64,000 bases of DNA from Limnohabitans sp. Jir61 (GCF_003063545.1 NZ_NESD01000004.1:124001-188000), one strand, 5' to 3'. Shown: positions 19,728 to 29,609, counted from the stretch's first letter. Notes: generated from the letters alone by a model not told the origin. Program-made: numbers and translations.

Positions 19728-20313
19728 AAGCGCCTAGAAAGCGATCGTCTTTTTTGGCTTCTGGCACTGCATCAGCGGTTGGCTCATCATCCAAATCGAC
19801 ATCGTCCGACACGGGCTTTTGCAACACACGCACCACCGTCGCCAAAGCCAACAAACCCAAGCCGACAAACGCCACAAACGACCAATTGGCAATCGACCCG
19901 CCTAAGAAAGTCCAGTCCACTTTTGAGCAATCGCCACCACCTTTGAAAATCATGGGAATGGCGCGTTGCAGCGGGAAGGTTTCAATCATGCCGTAAAAGT
20001 CGCGGCCACACGACACCACTTCAGGCGGGTACCACTGCAGCCATGTTTGGCGAGCCGCCACATACGCACCACCACCGGCCAACAACACCAGCCAGCTGCC
20101 TGCAATCAGCGCGGTTTTACGACCAGGCAACCCAGCACCCATCACCGCCACCAACGCCATCAGCACCATGGCGTAGCGCTGCACAATGCACATGGGGCAA
20201 GGAACCAAGCCCACCACATGCTGCAAATACATGCCAAACGACAACAGGCCAGCACACATCAGCAAGATGAACAGCCAAATACGGCGGGGATGATCCAAAA
20301 GATTTACAAGCAC
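19726..20313 (-). CDS. dsbB: Disulfide bond formation protein B
   Basis: A 195-aa, four-helix inner-membrane quinone reductase. The first redox pair is C39-P-M-C42 and the second is C102/C129 in the second periplasmic loop, as in DsbB. It re-oxidises DsbA using ubiquinone. The start chosen is GTG at 20313, with GGAGA seven bases upstream; the frame is open further up but the extra residues do not resemble the family. The C-terminus has an unusual acidic tail (SDDVDLDDEPTADAVPEAK) beyond the last helix. Confidence 0.92.
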   Translation of the reverse strand: MLVNLLDHPRRIWLFILLMCAGLLSFGMYLQHVVGLVPCPMCIVQRYAMVLMALVAVMGAGLPGRKTALIAGSWLVLLAGGGAYVAARQTWLQWYPPEVVSCGRDFYGMIETFPLQRAIPMIFKGGGDCSKVDWTFLGGSIANWSFVAFVGLGLLALATVVRVLQKPVSDDVDLDDEPTADAVPEAKKDDRFLGA

Positions 20314-20399
20314 AAAATGTCTCCAAAGGGGCTGAGTTCGATTGTCGCTGTGAAACAATGACGACATTGGCCTAAAAGCCAAAAAACCAGAGACAAGCC

Positions 20400-22592
20400 A
20401 TGACTTTACGTACACCACCGCTCGCAGACACGCCTCGTTTACACAACTTCGTCACCCAGCTCGATGCCTTGCTCAAAGGCACCAGCGACGAAGCCGCCAT
20501 TTTGGCGAGTGGCAAACCGCTTCTGGCCGAACTGGTGGCACAAGACGATTGGCTGCCTGAAGAATACGCCCAGCCCAACCCCGAGCGTTACCAACAGTTC
20601 TTGCTCTATGCCGACCCCGATGACCGTTTTTCGGTAGTGAGCTTTGTATGGGGCCCAGGCCAAGCCACCCCGATTCACGACCACACCGTGTGGGGCATGA
20701 TTGGCATGCTGCGCGGTGCTGAGCTGTGCCAGCACTTTGCTAAAACGCCACAAGGTCAGTGGCAGCCAAACGGAGAACAAAGCCGACTTGAAGCAGGCGA
20801 CGTAGAGGCCGTGTCGCCGACCATTGGTGATGTGCACCGCGTATGGAACGCGTATAGCGACCAAGTCTCCATTAGCGTGCATGTGTACGGTGCGAACATT
20901 GGCAAGGTCAGCCGTCATGTGTTCCATGAAGATGGCACGGTGAAAGATTTCATTTCTGGCTACAGCAATGCCAAGGTGGAAGCCCCACTTGAATTCCCCC
21001 TCGCCGCTTACGCCCGCATTCGCGAAACCCTCTTGCAACGCCAAGAAATCGCCATCCTCGACGTGCGTGAAGAAGACCCCTTCGCCCAGTGCCATCCGCT
21101 GTTTGCAGCCAACTTGCCATTGGGCCGCATTGAAGCCGATGCATGGACACGCATCCCTCGCCTCGACACCTTCATCGTGGTGTACGGCACATCATTCAAT
21201 GGCGATAACCTCGCCCTGCCCGCTGCCCGCACCCTCAAGCGTATGGGCTACACCAACGTGCATTTGCTCGCTGGTGGCCTTCAAGGTTGGCAAGACGCGG
21301 GCGGCGAAGTGTTTCGCGATGTCAACGTGCCCAGCAAATCATTTGGTGAGTTGGTCGAGTCCAAGCGTCACACGCCCTCGCTGTCAGCACAAGAAGTCAA
21401 AGCTCTCATCGACTCAAAAGCAGATGTGGTCGTGATGGATGCACGCCGTTTTGACGAATACCAAACCATGAGCATTCCCAGCGGCATCAGCGTGCCAGGC
21501 GCAGAACTGGTGTTGCGCGCACGTGCATTGGCACCGAGTGCCACCACACGCATCATCGTCAACTGCGCAGGCCGTACACGCAGCATCATTGGTACGCAGT
21601 CACTCATCAACTCCGGCATCCCCAACCCTGTGAGCGCCTTGCGCAATGGCACGATTGGCTGGACTCTTGCAGGTCAAGAACTGATCAAAGGTGCGAAAGA
21701 ACATTTTCCAGAAGTGGACGATGCCACCCGCACCAAAGCCGCCGCCAGCGCGTTTGCCGTTGCCACGCGCGCCGGTGTGAAGCGCGTACGCATGGATGAG
21801 CTCAACACTTGGCTGGCCGACAACACACGCACCACCTATTTCTTTGATGTGCGTACCCCTCAAGAATATGCAGCAGGCCATGTGGCCGGTGCACGCAGCG
21901 CTCCCGGCGGCCAGCTGGTGCAAGAGACAGACCACCAAGCCGCCGTGCGCGGCGCGCGCTTGGTGCTGTGCGACACAGATGGCACACGCGCCAACATGAG
22001 TGCCTCATGGCTGGCCCAAATGGGCTGGGAGGTTTATGTGGTAGCAGGCCTCACCGCTGAAGACTTCAAACACACAGACGTGCCGCCTTTGCGCTTGCCC
22101 GAACCGCAAGGCAAAGTGCCCGCCGTTGATGTGGGCAAAGTCAAAGCTTGGCTGGCCGACCGCAACAGTCACACCGTGGTGCTCGACTTCAGCACCAGCG
22201 CGCAATACATACAAGGCCACATCCACAGTGCATGGTGGGTGCTGCGCACGCAGCTCAAAGACTCGCTCACTGCCGCGCACAAAGGCCACCGCTATGTACT
22301 CACCTGCCAAAACGGCGGCGTGTCTCGCTTTGCTGTGCCCGAAGTGCAAGCTGCCGTCAAAGCAGGCATCGAGGTGGTTTGGCTAGAAGGCGGCAACGCC
22401 GCTTGGCTGGCCGCAGGTGGCAAGCTGCAAACTGGCGACCACCAAATGGCGGTGGAACGCGTGGACCGTTATCGCCGCCCCTATGAAGGCACTAACAACC
22501 CCGTAGAAGCCATGCAAGGCTACCTCGACTGGGAATTTGGTTTGGTCGAACAGCTCGCACGCGATGGCACACACCACTTCAAGGTGATTTAA
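20400..22592 (+). CDS. Gln-type thiol dioxygenase fused to four rhodanese domains
   Basis: A 730-aa protein. Residues ~1-195 form a cupin thiol dioxygenase: iron ligands H93 and H95 (PIHDHTVWG) and H146 (VHRVWN), the Ser-His-Tyr triad S159/H161/Y163, and RYQQ (63-66), the Gln-type signature of 3-mercaptopropionate-dioxygenase-like enzymes rather than Arg-type cysteine dioxygenase. Four rhodanese domains follow: ~205-300 (no loop cysteine, VYGTSFNGD), ~325-425 (C389, NCAGRTR), ~462-552 (C524, LCDTDGTR) and ~575-672 (C636, TCQNGGVSR). It would oxidise a thiol to a sulfinate and move sulfane sulfur in the same polypeptide. It is divergent from dsbB, 86 bp apart. Substrate is inferred, not shown. 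Confidence 0.9.
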   Translation: MTLRTPPLADTPRLHNFVTQLDALLKGTSDEAAILASGKPLLAELVAQDDWLPEEYAQPNPERYQQFLLYADPDDRFSVVSFVWGPGQATPIHDHTVWGMIGMLRGAELCQHFAKTPQGQWQPNGEQSRLEAGDVEAVSPTIGDVHRVWNAYSDQVSISVHVYGANIGKVSRHVFHEDGTVKDFISGYSNAKVEAPLEFPLAAYARIRETLLQRQEIAILDVREEDPFAQCHPLFAANLPLGRIEADAWTRIPRLDTFIVVYGTSFNGDNLALPAARTLKRMGYTNVHLLAGGLQGWQDAGGEVFRDVNVPSKSFGELVESKRHTPSLSAQEVKALIDSKADVVVMDARRFDEYQTMSIPSGISVPGAELVLRARALAPSATTRIIVNCAGRTRSIIGTQSLINSGIPNPVSALRNGTIGWTLAGQELIKGAKEHFPEVDDATRTKAAASAFAVATRAGVKRVRMDELNTWLADNTRTTYFFDVRTPQEYAAGHVAGARSAPGGQLVQETDHQAAVRGARLVLCDTDGTRANMSASWLAQMGWEVYVVAGLTAEDFKHTDVPPLRLPEPQGKVPAVDVGKVKAWLADRNSHTVVLDFSTSAQYIQGHIHSAWWVLRTQLKDSLTAAHKGHRYVLTCQNGGVSRFAVPEVQAAVKAGIEVVWLEGGNAAWLAAGGKLQTGDHQMAVERVDRYRRPYEGTNNPVEAMQGYLDWEFGLVEQLARDGTHHFKVI

Positions 22593-22647
22593 AAATTGCT
22601 ACAGTCTTGTTTTAGTTATTAACCCTCATTTCAGAGAAGCTCAACAC

Positions 22648-22920
22648 ATGTCACGCACCGTTCAATGCATCAAACTCGGCACCGAAGCAGAGGGCCTCGA
22701 TTTGCCACCGTACCCAGGCGAGTTGGGCAAGCGCATTTGGGAAAGCGTCAGCAAGCAAGCCTGGGCTGATTGGATCAAGCAACAAACCATGCTGGTCAAC
22801 GAAAACCGTTTGAACTTGGCTGACCTCCGCGCCCGTGAATACCTCAAGCGTCAAATGGAAAAACATTTCTTTGGTGACGGTGCTGACGCCGTGCAAGGCT
22901 ACGTACCTCCCAATGCATAA
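22648..22920 (+). CDS. Probable Fe(2+)-trafficking protein (YggX family)
   Basis: A 90-aa protein of the YggX family: it opens with [16 protein letters not shown] (the conserved Cys) and ends with a helical EKHFFGDG region. YggX protects iron-sulfur proteins from oxidative damage and is thought to handle Fe(II). Size equals the family norm (~90 aa). It lies 55 bp after the dioxygenase-rhodanese gene and 6 bp before the MnmC-like gene. Confidence 0.93.
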   Translation: MSRTVQCIKLGTEAEGLDLPPYPGELGKRIWESVSKQAWADWIKQQTMLVNENRLNLADLRAREYLKRQMEKHFFGDGADAVQGYVPPNA

Positions 22921-22926
22921 ACCTGC

Positions 22927-24504
22927 GTGACGGGACAGCACGCATGGCACGGCTACAGCAGCTGGTGCCACACCCAAGCCAGCTTTGACGAGCTGGCTTT
23001 TCTTCGTCTGTGGCACGACTGGGCGGATGATGATGCACGCCCTACCCACTTACAAGTGGTGGCGCATACAACGCAGCCGTTGCAAGTAGAAGCGCTGCTG
23101 AGCGCCGCGGCCTCACACCCCGAACTCATTCCTCATGCCCAACAACTGGCTGAGCAATGCTGGGGCTTGTTACCCGGCATGCACCGATTGCGGTTTGCTT
23201 TACATGGCGACTACCGTGTAGTCCTCACCCTATGCGTTGGCGAACCTATTGATTGGCCCGAGTTTGCCGATGTGATGCGTGCGCACCCAACCGGTCCGTG
23301 CGTCACACCGATGGATGCACCTGGTTTGGATGAGCGCACCGTGACCATCATTGGTTCAGGCATTGCAGGCGCAGGTACGGCACGTGCACTCGCAGAACGC
23401 GGCTGGCAAGTGACGGTACTCGAAGCCGGAAACGAACCCGCATCGGGTGCATCAGGCTTGCCTGTGGGTGTGGTCGCGCCGCACACCTCGCACGACGACA
23501 GTGGCGTGTCGCGCCTCTCTCGCGCAGGCTTGCGCTTCATGGAGCAAACGATGCGCTTGTTGCTGACCGAAGGGTTGGACTGGGGCTGCACAGGCGTGCG
23601 CGAGCGCCGTCTGCCTGGCAAAACACGGCGAGGTGGCGTACCACTGAGTTGGCTGAACGAACTCACCCACACCGCGTACGACTGGACACGCAAAGCACCA
23701 CCGCCTGCACCAGATGACGCCTATTGGCACCCACGCGGCGCATGGCTACGACCGGTGCAGTTGATACGTGCCTTACTCAACCACCCCAATATTCGTTGGC
23801 AAGGTCATGCGAAGATTGATACGCTGAAATGCATCACACACGCTGAAAAAGCAAGCGCTTCAACATGGCAAGCACTTCAAAACGGTAAGGTACTGGCTGA
23901 ATCATCGCGCATGGTCTTGGCCGCTGGCCCTGGCTCTGCGGCACTCATCGCCACCGCCACAGAAGACGGCAGCGCCCCGCGCATCAACCCACTGCGCGGG
24001 CAAATTTCTTGGGGCTTGATGGCCGATGTGCCTAAGGGCGCACACATGCCCGCCACACCGGTGAACGGCAATGGCAGCTTTGTACACAACATCACATCAC
24101 CCGACGGTCCTGCTTGGTACACAGGAGCAACCTATGACCGCATCAATGGTGATGCCCGTTTGCTCGATGTCGACCATGCCGAAAACTTAGAACGCTTGAA
24201 AGCATTAGAGCCAGAAACAGCGAGCGCACTTGCGCCCTTGTTTGCCACTGTGGGCACAGACGCACCACGCGTGCACGGCTGGGCCGGTGTGCGCTGCGGC
24301 GTGCACGACCGCTTGCCCATGACGGGCCGCGTGCCCAACGCACCCGAAGGCTTGTACATGAATGCAGCCATGGGCTCTCGTGGTTTGACGTTGGGTCTGT
24401 TGTGCGGTGAATTGCTGGCCGCACAATGGCATGGCGAGCCGCTGCCCATCGAAGCACGATTGGCTAAATTTTTAGATGCCACGCGGTTCAAGCCAAAAGC
24501 TTGA
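22927..24504 (+). CDS. mnmC: MnmC-type FAD oxidoreductase with decayed methyltransferase half
   Basis: A 525-aa protein. From about residue 137 it is the FAD/DAO domain of MnmC (IIGSGIAGAGTARALAERGW for dinucleotide binding; GWAGVRCGVHDRLPM near the C-terminus), which removes the carboxymethyl group from cmnm5(s2)U34 of tRNA. Residues ~1-106 still resemble the middle of the MnmC methyltransferase domain (LIPHAQQLAEQCWGLLPGMHRL, VVLTLCVGE), but the SAM-binding glycine loop is replaced by WCHTQASFDELAF and the catalytic DGFxP part is missing. So the methyl-transfer step is probably lost here. The start is GTG at 22927, 6 bp after the yggX stop. Confidence 0.85.
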   Translation: MTGQHAWHGYSSWCHTQASFDELAFLRLWHDWADDDARPTHLQVVAHTTQPLQVEALLSAAASHPELIPHAQQLAEQCWGLLPGMHRLRFALHGDYRVVLTLCVGEPIDWPEFADVMRAHPTGPCVTPMDAPGLDERTVTIIGSGIAGAGTARALAERGWQVTVLEAGNEPASGASGLPVGVVAPHTSHDDSGVSRLSRAGLRFMEQTMRLLLTEGLDWGCTGVRERRLPGKTRRGGVPLSWLNELTHTAYDWTRKAPPPAPDDAYWHPRGAWLRPVQLIRALLNHPNIRWQGHAKIDTLKCITHAEKASASTWQALQNGKVLAESSRMVLAAGPGSAALIATATEDGSAPRINPLRGQISWGLMADVPKGAHMPATPVNGNGSFVHNITSPDGPAWYTGATYDRINGDARLLDVDHAENLERLKALEPETASALAPLFATVGTDAPRVHGWAGVRCGVHDRLPMTGRVPNAPEGLYMNAAMGSRGLTLGLLCGELLAAQWHGEPLPIEARLAKFLDATRFKPKA

Positions 24505-24553
24505 ACTGACGCATTGCACACACACAACGACGCACCCAAAGCGCACCAGAGAC

Positions 24554-25930
24554 ATGACTCAAACTTCACACAACGCACTGGCAACAGAGGATGTAACTAC
24601 ACAAGTAGCACCTAATGCTGTGAGCATGACAGAAGCCTTTTGGTTTTGGCTCAAGCTCGGCTTCATCAGCTTTGGCGGGCCTGCGGGGCAAATTGCCATC
24701 CTGCATCAAGAGCTGGTGGAGCGCCGCCGTTGGTTGTCTGAGCAACGCTTCTTGCACGCGCTCAACTACTGCATGGTGTTGCCAGGTCCTGAAGCACAAC
24801 AGTTAGTGACCTACATCGGTTGGCTCATGCACAAGCGCTGGGGCGGTGTGGTGGCGGGTGCACTGTTTGTGTTGCCATCTCTGGCCATCCTCATTGCACT
24901 GTCGTGGATGTACATCGCATTTGGTGATGTACCGTGGATTGCTGGCTTGTTCTTTGGCATCAAGCCTGCCGTCACGGCCATCGTGGTGCAAGCGGCACAT
25001 CGCATTGGTTCACGTGCATTGAAGAACAACGTTTTGTGGGCCATCGCCGCGGCATCGTTTGTGGCCATCTTTGCACTCGATGTGCCCTTCCCGCTCATCG
25101 TGGGTGTGGCGGCTGCCGTGGGTTATGTGGGTGGCCGCGTGTCGCCTCACACCTTTCAAACCGGTGGTGGGCATGGTGCTTCCAACGCTTCGTATGGCCC
25201 TGCATTAATTGACGACCACACGCCCACACCTGCACACGCACACTTCAGTTACGCAGGCTTAGCGCAGGTGTTGTTGGCCGGTGCCGTGTTGTGGGCTGTG
25301 CCCATGGGCGTGTTGTGTGTGGTGTTTGGCTGGGATCACAGCTTCACACATATGGGTTGGTTCTTCACCAAAGCGGCCTTGCTCACCTTCGGTGGCGCGT
25401 ATGCCGTGCTGCCCTATGTGTACCAAGGTGCAGTCAGCCAGTTTGGCTGGGTCACACCCACGCAAATGATGGACGGTTTGGCTTTGGGCGAAACCACGCC
25501 TGGTCCACTCATCATGGTGGTGGCGTTTGTGGCGTTCATTGGTGGCTATGTCAAAGCGCTTTTGGGCACAGAGAGTTTGTTCGCTGCAGGCGCACTGGCC
25601 GCGTGCCTTGTGACGTGGTTCACGTTCTTACCCTCGTTCATTTTCATCTTGGCAGGCGGCCCCTTGGTCGAGAGCACACACCGCAACCTCAAATTCACAG
25701 CCCCACTCACCGCCATCACAGCAGCCGTGGTGGGCGTGGTGCTCAACCTCGCCTTGTTCTTTGGTTATCACCTGTTGTGGCCCGAGGGTTTTGCAGGCGC
25801 GTTTGATGTGCGTTCGGCACTCATTGCAACAGGTGCAACACTGATGCTTTTCAAATTCAAACGCAGTGTGATGGAAGTCATTGGCTTGTGCGCTTTGGTG
25901 GGCCTGACTGTCAAACTCATTCCTCTTTAA
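24554..25930 (+). CDS. chrA: Chromate transporter, long-chain CHR family
   Basis: A 458-aa ChrA-type membrane protein made of two homologous halves: WFWLKLGFISFGGPAGQIA with PGPEAQQL in the first, and WFFTKAALLTFGGAYAVLPYV with GETTPGPLIMV in the second. These FGG and PGP motifs define the family, which exports chromate by proton or sulfate antiport. About ten membrane helices. The ATG at 24554 is chosen; upstream in-frame codons lack family similarity. The LRR-kinase gene begins 2 bp after the stop. Confidence 0.9.
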   Translation: MTQTSHNALATEDVTTQVAPNAVSMTEAFWFWLKLGFISFGGPAGQIAILHQELVERRRWLSEQRFLHALNYCMVLPGPEAQQLVTYIGWLMHKRWGGVVAGALFVLPSLAILIALSWMYIAFGDVPWIAGLFFGIKPAVTAIVVQAAHRIGSRALKNNVLWAIAAASFVAIFALDVPFPLIVGVAAAVGYVGGRVSPHTFQTGGGHGASNASYGPALIDDHTPTPAHAHFSYAGLAQVLLAGAVLWAVPMGVLCVVFGWDHSFTHMGWFFTKAALLTFGGAYAVLPYVYQGAVSQFGWVTPTQMMDGLALGETTPGPLIMVVAFVAFIGGYVKALLGTESLFAAGALAACLVTWFTFLPSFIFILAGGPLVESTHRNLKFTAPLTAITAAVVGVVLNLALFFGYHLLWPEGFAGAFDVRSALIATGATLMLFKFKRSVMEVIGLCALVGLTVKLIPL

Positions 25931-25932
25931 AA

Positions 25933-27258
25933 ATGCACACCCTTGAACAACTGCGAAGCGGCGAACTGGCAGGCATTACACGCTTACAACTGCGCTGTGG
26001 CTTGACCGAATTTCCACGCGAAATTTTTGACCTTGCCGACTCGTTAGAAATCTTAGATTTATCGGGCAACCAACTCAGCGCCCTGCCCGATGACTTGCCA
26101 CGTTTACACAAGCTGCGCGTGATTTTTTGTTCGGACAACCCGTTCACTGAATTGCCTGAAGTTTTGGGCCAATGCCAACAGCTGAGCATGGTGGGTTTCA
26201 AAGCCAACCGCATCACGCATGTGTCGCCTAGGGCTTTGCCACCGCTGTTGCGCTGGCTCATCTTGACCGACAACGCACTCACATCACTGCCCACTGAAAT
26301 TGGGCAATGCACCCACATGCAAAAGCTCATGCTGGCTGGCAATCAGCTGCGCAGCTTGCCACCTGAACTGGCCCACTGCACTCGACTAGAGCTGCTGCGC
26401 ATTTCGGCTAACCAACTCACCGAGTTGCCCCAGTGGCTGCTGCACATGCCACGCCTCACTTGGCTGGCGTTTGCGGGCAACCCATTTACACACGACCTCG
26501 AGGCACAGGCCTTGGCCAACGCACCGACGCCACGCTTGGCATGGCAACGCTTGCAACTACAGCATCAACTTGGCGAAGGCGCATCGGGCGTGATTCGCCA
26601 AGCCGTGCTGCATACAGACTCAGGCGAGCAAGCGGTGGCTGTCAAACTATTCAAAGGAGCCGTCACCAGCGACGGCTTGCCCGACTGCGAAATGGCAGCT
26701 TGTATGCATGCGGGTGCGCATCCACATTTGGTGTCGGCCCTCGCACGTGTGAGCGATCATCCCGACAACCAACAAGCTTTGGTCATGCCCTTGATTGCGC
26801 CAGAGTTTGCCAACCTCGCCAGCCCCCCAAGCCTAGAGAGTTGCACACGCGATGTGTACGCACAAGACAAACGCTTTGACTGGCCCACGACGCTGCGCAT
26901 CGCGCGTGGCATGGCATCGGCCACTTGGCACTTGCATGCACGCGGCATCTTGCATGGTGACTTGTATGCGCACAACATCTTGCACACGGCTGAGGGAGAT
27001 GCACTGCTGAGCGACTTTGGTGCAGCCGCATTTTTCGATGTGAACAACACTGCACAGGCAAAAGGTTTAGAACAACTCGAAGTGCGTGCATTGGGTTGCT
27101 TGCTAGAGGAATTGGCGACCCAATGTGATGCCACAGCGCACGAAGCACATCTCCACCACGCCTTGACCCAACTCGCACAAGCGTGCATGGGTGATGAGCC
27201 AGCTCAGCGCCCTCGCTTGGCGCAAGTGTGGGACGCACTAAAGGCGCTTCAAGCTTAA
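25933..27258 (+). CDS. Leucine-rich-repeat protein fused to a eukaryotic-like protein kinase
   Basis: A 441-aa two-part protein. Residues ~15-185 hold about seven leucine-rich repeats (for example LEILDLSGNQLSALPDDL). Residues ~205-440 form a compact Hanks-type kinase: glycine loop GEGASG (214-219), AVK lysine K238, a helix-C glutamate near 253, catalytic loop HGDLYAHN with D343 and N348, and DFG at 361-363. All catalytic residues are present, so activity on Ser/Thr is expected. There is no signal peptide or membrane helix, so it should be cytosolic. Bacterial LRR-kinase fusions of this size exist, but their targets are unknown. It follows chrA by 2 bp. Confidence 0.88.
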   Translation: MHTLEQLRSGELAGITRLQLRCGLTEFPREIFDLADSLEILDLSGNQLSALPDDLPRLHKLRVIFCSDNPFTELPEVLGQCQQLSMVGFKANRITHVSPRALPPLLRWLILTDNALTSLPTEIGQCTHMQKLMLAGNQLRSLPPELAHCTRLELLRISANQLTELPQWLLHMPRLTWLAFAGNPFTHDLEAQALANAPTPRLAWQRLQLQHQLGEGASGVIRQAVLHTDSGEQAVAVKLFKGAVTSDGLPDCEMAACMHAGAHPHLVSALARVSDHPDNQQALVMPLIAPEFANLASPPSLESCTRDVYAQDKRFDWPTTLRIARGMASATWHLHARGILHGDLYAHNILHTAEGDALLSDFGAAAFFDVNNTAQAKGLEQLEVRALGCLLEELATQCDATAHEAHLHHALTQLAQACMGDEPAQRPRLAQVWDALKALQA

Positions 27259-27276
27259 GTGCTTCAAATCAGCGCA

Positions 27277-28032
27277 TCAATCGTGCTTGTGCGAGGCACG
27301 CCAGCCTAAACGCATGTCCAAGGCCTCGGACTTGCGCACCACAGGGTCATAGTCCATGTCCCCAAAGTCAGCAGCATCTATGTGCAAGTAGTTGGCTGAC
27401 TTCTCGCCCACCACTGGCCAATCAGGCTGAGGGCTTTTGGCCGTTGCCACCAGTTGCATCTGCACAGTGGATGCACCTGCGACATGGCGTGTCAATCGCT
27501 GCGGCAATTCAAGCGCTGGCAACCAAACCACGTTCAACTGTTCTTTGCCAACGCGTCCACGCAAATGCCATTGGGCTTCACGCCCCCTACCCTGCTTGGA
27601 CACCAACTTGAGTTGCGCCAGTTCTGCCGGATCCACAAAGCGAGAGAGCGCGGCCCAATCGGCATTCACCTGCAACGTGGCCAACTCGCCAGTGCTGTAG
27701 CCGACCACACGCGCATCATCATGAAACACACGCTCAAAGCTGATGCGGTCGTGTGCATCCCGGTACCACACCTCGTCCATATTGCCTTTGAGCAAGGCCA
27801 CGCGCTCTGCATCTCTGTAGAAGTACCAGGTGTGACTTTGGGGCTTGTCGCGGCGCTGACCTGAAGATGCGCGCTCGATGGTCACCACATAGCGTGCTGC
27901 CATTGGCGCAGCTTCTGTCGATGCATTCACCACCAGAACAGCCCTAGCGGCAGCCTCGTGTGCAAATGCGGCGGTGGCAAGCAAACCCGCCGCAGCAAAC
28001 ACCAGCAAAAATTGAAATGGACGTGTTTTCAA
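27277..28032 (-). CDS. Unknown secreted protein downstream of alkaline phosphatase
   Basis: A 251-aa protein with a clear signal peptide (MKTRPFQFLLVFAAAG, cleavage after AFA). I do not recognise a named family. The mature part is beta-rich (TWYFYRDAERVALLKG; EVWYRDAHDRISFERVF) and ends in a His/Lys/Asp tail. It starts with TTG two bases after the phoA stop, so it is translated from the same mRNA and should be phosphate-controlled. It could be an envelope partner of the phosphatase; that is inference from position only. Confidence 0.65.
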   Translation of the reverse strand: MKTRPFQFLLVFAAAGLLATAAFAHEAAARAVLVVNASTEAAPMAARYVVTIERASSGQRRDKPQSHTWYFYRDAERVALLKGNMDEVWYRDAHDRISFERVFHDDARVVGYSTGELATLQVNADWAALSRFVDPAELAQLKLVSKQGRGREAQWHLRGRVGKEQLNVVWLPALELPQRLTRHVAGASTVQMQLVATAKSPQPDWPVVGEKSANYLHIDAADFGDMDYDPVVRKSEALDMRLGWRASHKHD

Positions 28033-28034
28033 GA

Positions 28035-29609
28035 TTACTTCAACGCTTCCATCATCACATGGAAGATCCAGTTTTGCTCCATCGAGCCCCGCACCAAATG
28101 GGCTTTGGGGCCACGTGCGTAAATTGCCACATCTTCACCTGCATGGGTTTCTGAGGCCAAAGGCACGACCGCCTCTTGCAAGAAGTTCACATCGGTGGTG
28201 TCCACATTCGTTAAGTCTGGGCGTCCACCTGCACGCACACCCGGTCCGTTGGCATAGCCCAAGGTGGTGAACGGGCGGCCATTCGTGTCCAAGCTGTTTT
28301 TCAAAGGCGCGCCGTCTTTGGCCGGCACTTCACGCACCAAGCCCAAGATGTTGTTGCCTCGACTGGGGTAACCCGCAATGGTGAAGGTGTGGCTGTGGTC
28401 AGCGGTGACGATGATGAGCGTGTCTTCCAAGGTGCCCGCAGCTTTCAACACATCCACCGTGCGCTGAATGGCATTCGAAAACTCAATGGTGTCCACCAAG
28501 GCACGGTGGGCATTGCCTGCGTGGTGAGCGTGGTCAATGCGGCCACCCTCAACGTGCAAGAAGAAGCCCTTGGGGTCTTTCATCAACACGCGCAGGGCTT
28601 TGTCGGTCATCTCAGTCAATGAGGGCTCGCCAGCTGGGTCATTGGCGCGGTCGGCTTCGTATTGCGCATGCGAGGGCTCGAACAAACCCAGCAAGTAGCT
28701 GTTGTTCGCGAGTTCAAACGCATCAAACTGTGCTTTGTTCCAAGCATAGGCTGCACGGCCATAAGGGCTGCGCGAAGTCACCCACTCTTGCGTCAAATCG
28801 CGGCCATCTAAACGACGACCTTTGTCTTTGGGATATTCGGGGTCCATCACCGAGTTGGGCATGAAGTATGTGCGGCCACCGCCCAAGGCCACCTTCATGC
28901 TTTTGCGCACTTGGGGCGACACCTCAATCATTTGACGGGCAATGTCTTTCACAGCGTGGTCTGCCCCTTGGCAAGGTGCCCCGGTGTTGATGTCGGTCTT
29001 GGGCAAGTTGGAATCAGCCTCCCAATCACGCATGGCGGTGTGGGCATACAAAGCCGCAGGTGTGGCGTGTGTGATGCGTGCTGTTGACACGATGCCCGTG
29101 GACTTGCCCATGTCAGCCGCATGCTCCAACACGCTCCGCACTTTTTTAGATTCAATCACCGCTGCATTGCATTCGCCACGGGACGTGGTGTGGTTGACCG
29201 ACAGCATGCCTTCACGTGCTTTGTAGCCCGTGGCAATGGCGGTCATCGTCGGCGCGGAGTCGGAGGTTTGTTGGTCCCACGAATAGGTTTTTGAAAACGC
29301 GGTGTAAGGGAAACGATCAAAGGACAAACGGTTTTCCTCGCCCGGTTTGTTCTTGAGTTGGCCTTCTAAGATGCGGGCGGCTGTGATGGTGCTGATACCC
29401 ATGCCGTCGCCCACAAACAAAATCACGTTTTTGGCACGGCGGTTGTTGTCGTGCAATGCCTTGCCCTGCTGAACAAAAGACTGCCCTGCATGGAACCAAT
29501 CCGCCACAGCTTCAGGCCCTTGCACCACCGGCGCGACCTGCGCGTGTGCAGAGACGTGGACAAGCAGGCTCACAGCCAGCGAAACAGCAGAAACGTAGAA
29601 GCGATTCAT
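28035..29609 (-). CDS. phoA: Alkaline phosphatase (PhoA family)
   Basis: A 524-aa periplasmic alkaline phosphatase with a signal peptide (MNRFYVSAVSLAVSLLV, cleavage after AHA). Zinc/magnesium and nucleophile motifs are intact: FVGDGMG, SDSAPTMTA (nucleophilic Ser), HVEGGRIDHAHH and TADHSHT. It frees phosphate from organic esters outside the cytoplasm. The start at 29609 has AAGGA about seven bases upstream. A Pho-box-like repeat lies 42 bp upstream (29651-29668), so it is expected to be PhoB-activated. Confidence 0.93.
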   Translation of the reverse strand: MNRFYVSAVSLAVSLLVHVSAHAQVAPVVQGPEAVADWFHAGQSFVQQGKALHDNNRRAKNVILFVGDGMGISTITAARILEGQLKNKPGEENRLSFDRFPYTAFSKTYSWDQQTSDSAPTMTAIATGYKAREGMLSVNHTTSRGECNAAVIESKKVRSVLEHAADMGKSTGIVSTARITHATPAALYAHTAMRDWEADSNLPKTDINTGAPCQGADHAVKDIARQMIEVSPQVRKSMKVALGGGRTYFMPNSVMDPEYPKDKGRRLDGRDLTQEWVTSRSPYGRAAYAWNKAQFDAFELANNSYLLGLFEPSHAQYEADRANDPAGEPSLTEMTDKALRVLMKDPKGFFLHVEGGRIDHAHHAGNAHRALVDTIEFSNAIQRTVDVLKAAGTLEDTLIIVTADHSHTFTIAGYPSRGNNILGLVREVPAKDGAPLKNSLDTNGRPFTTLGYANGPGVRAGGRPDLTNVDTTDVNFLQEAVVPLASETHAGEDVAIYARGPKAHLVRGSMEQNWIFHVMMEALK

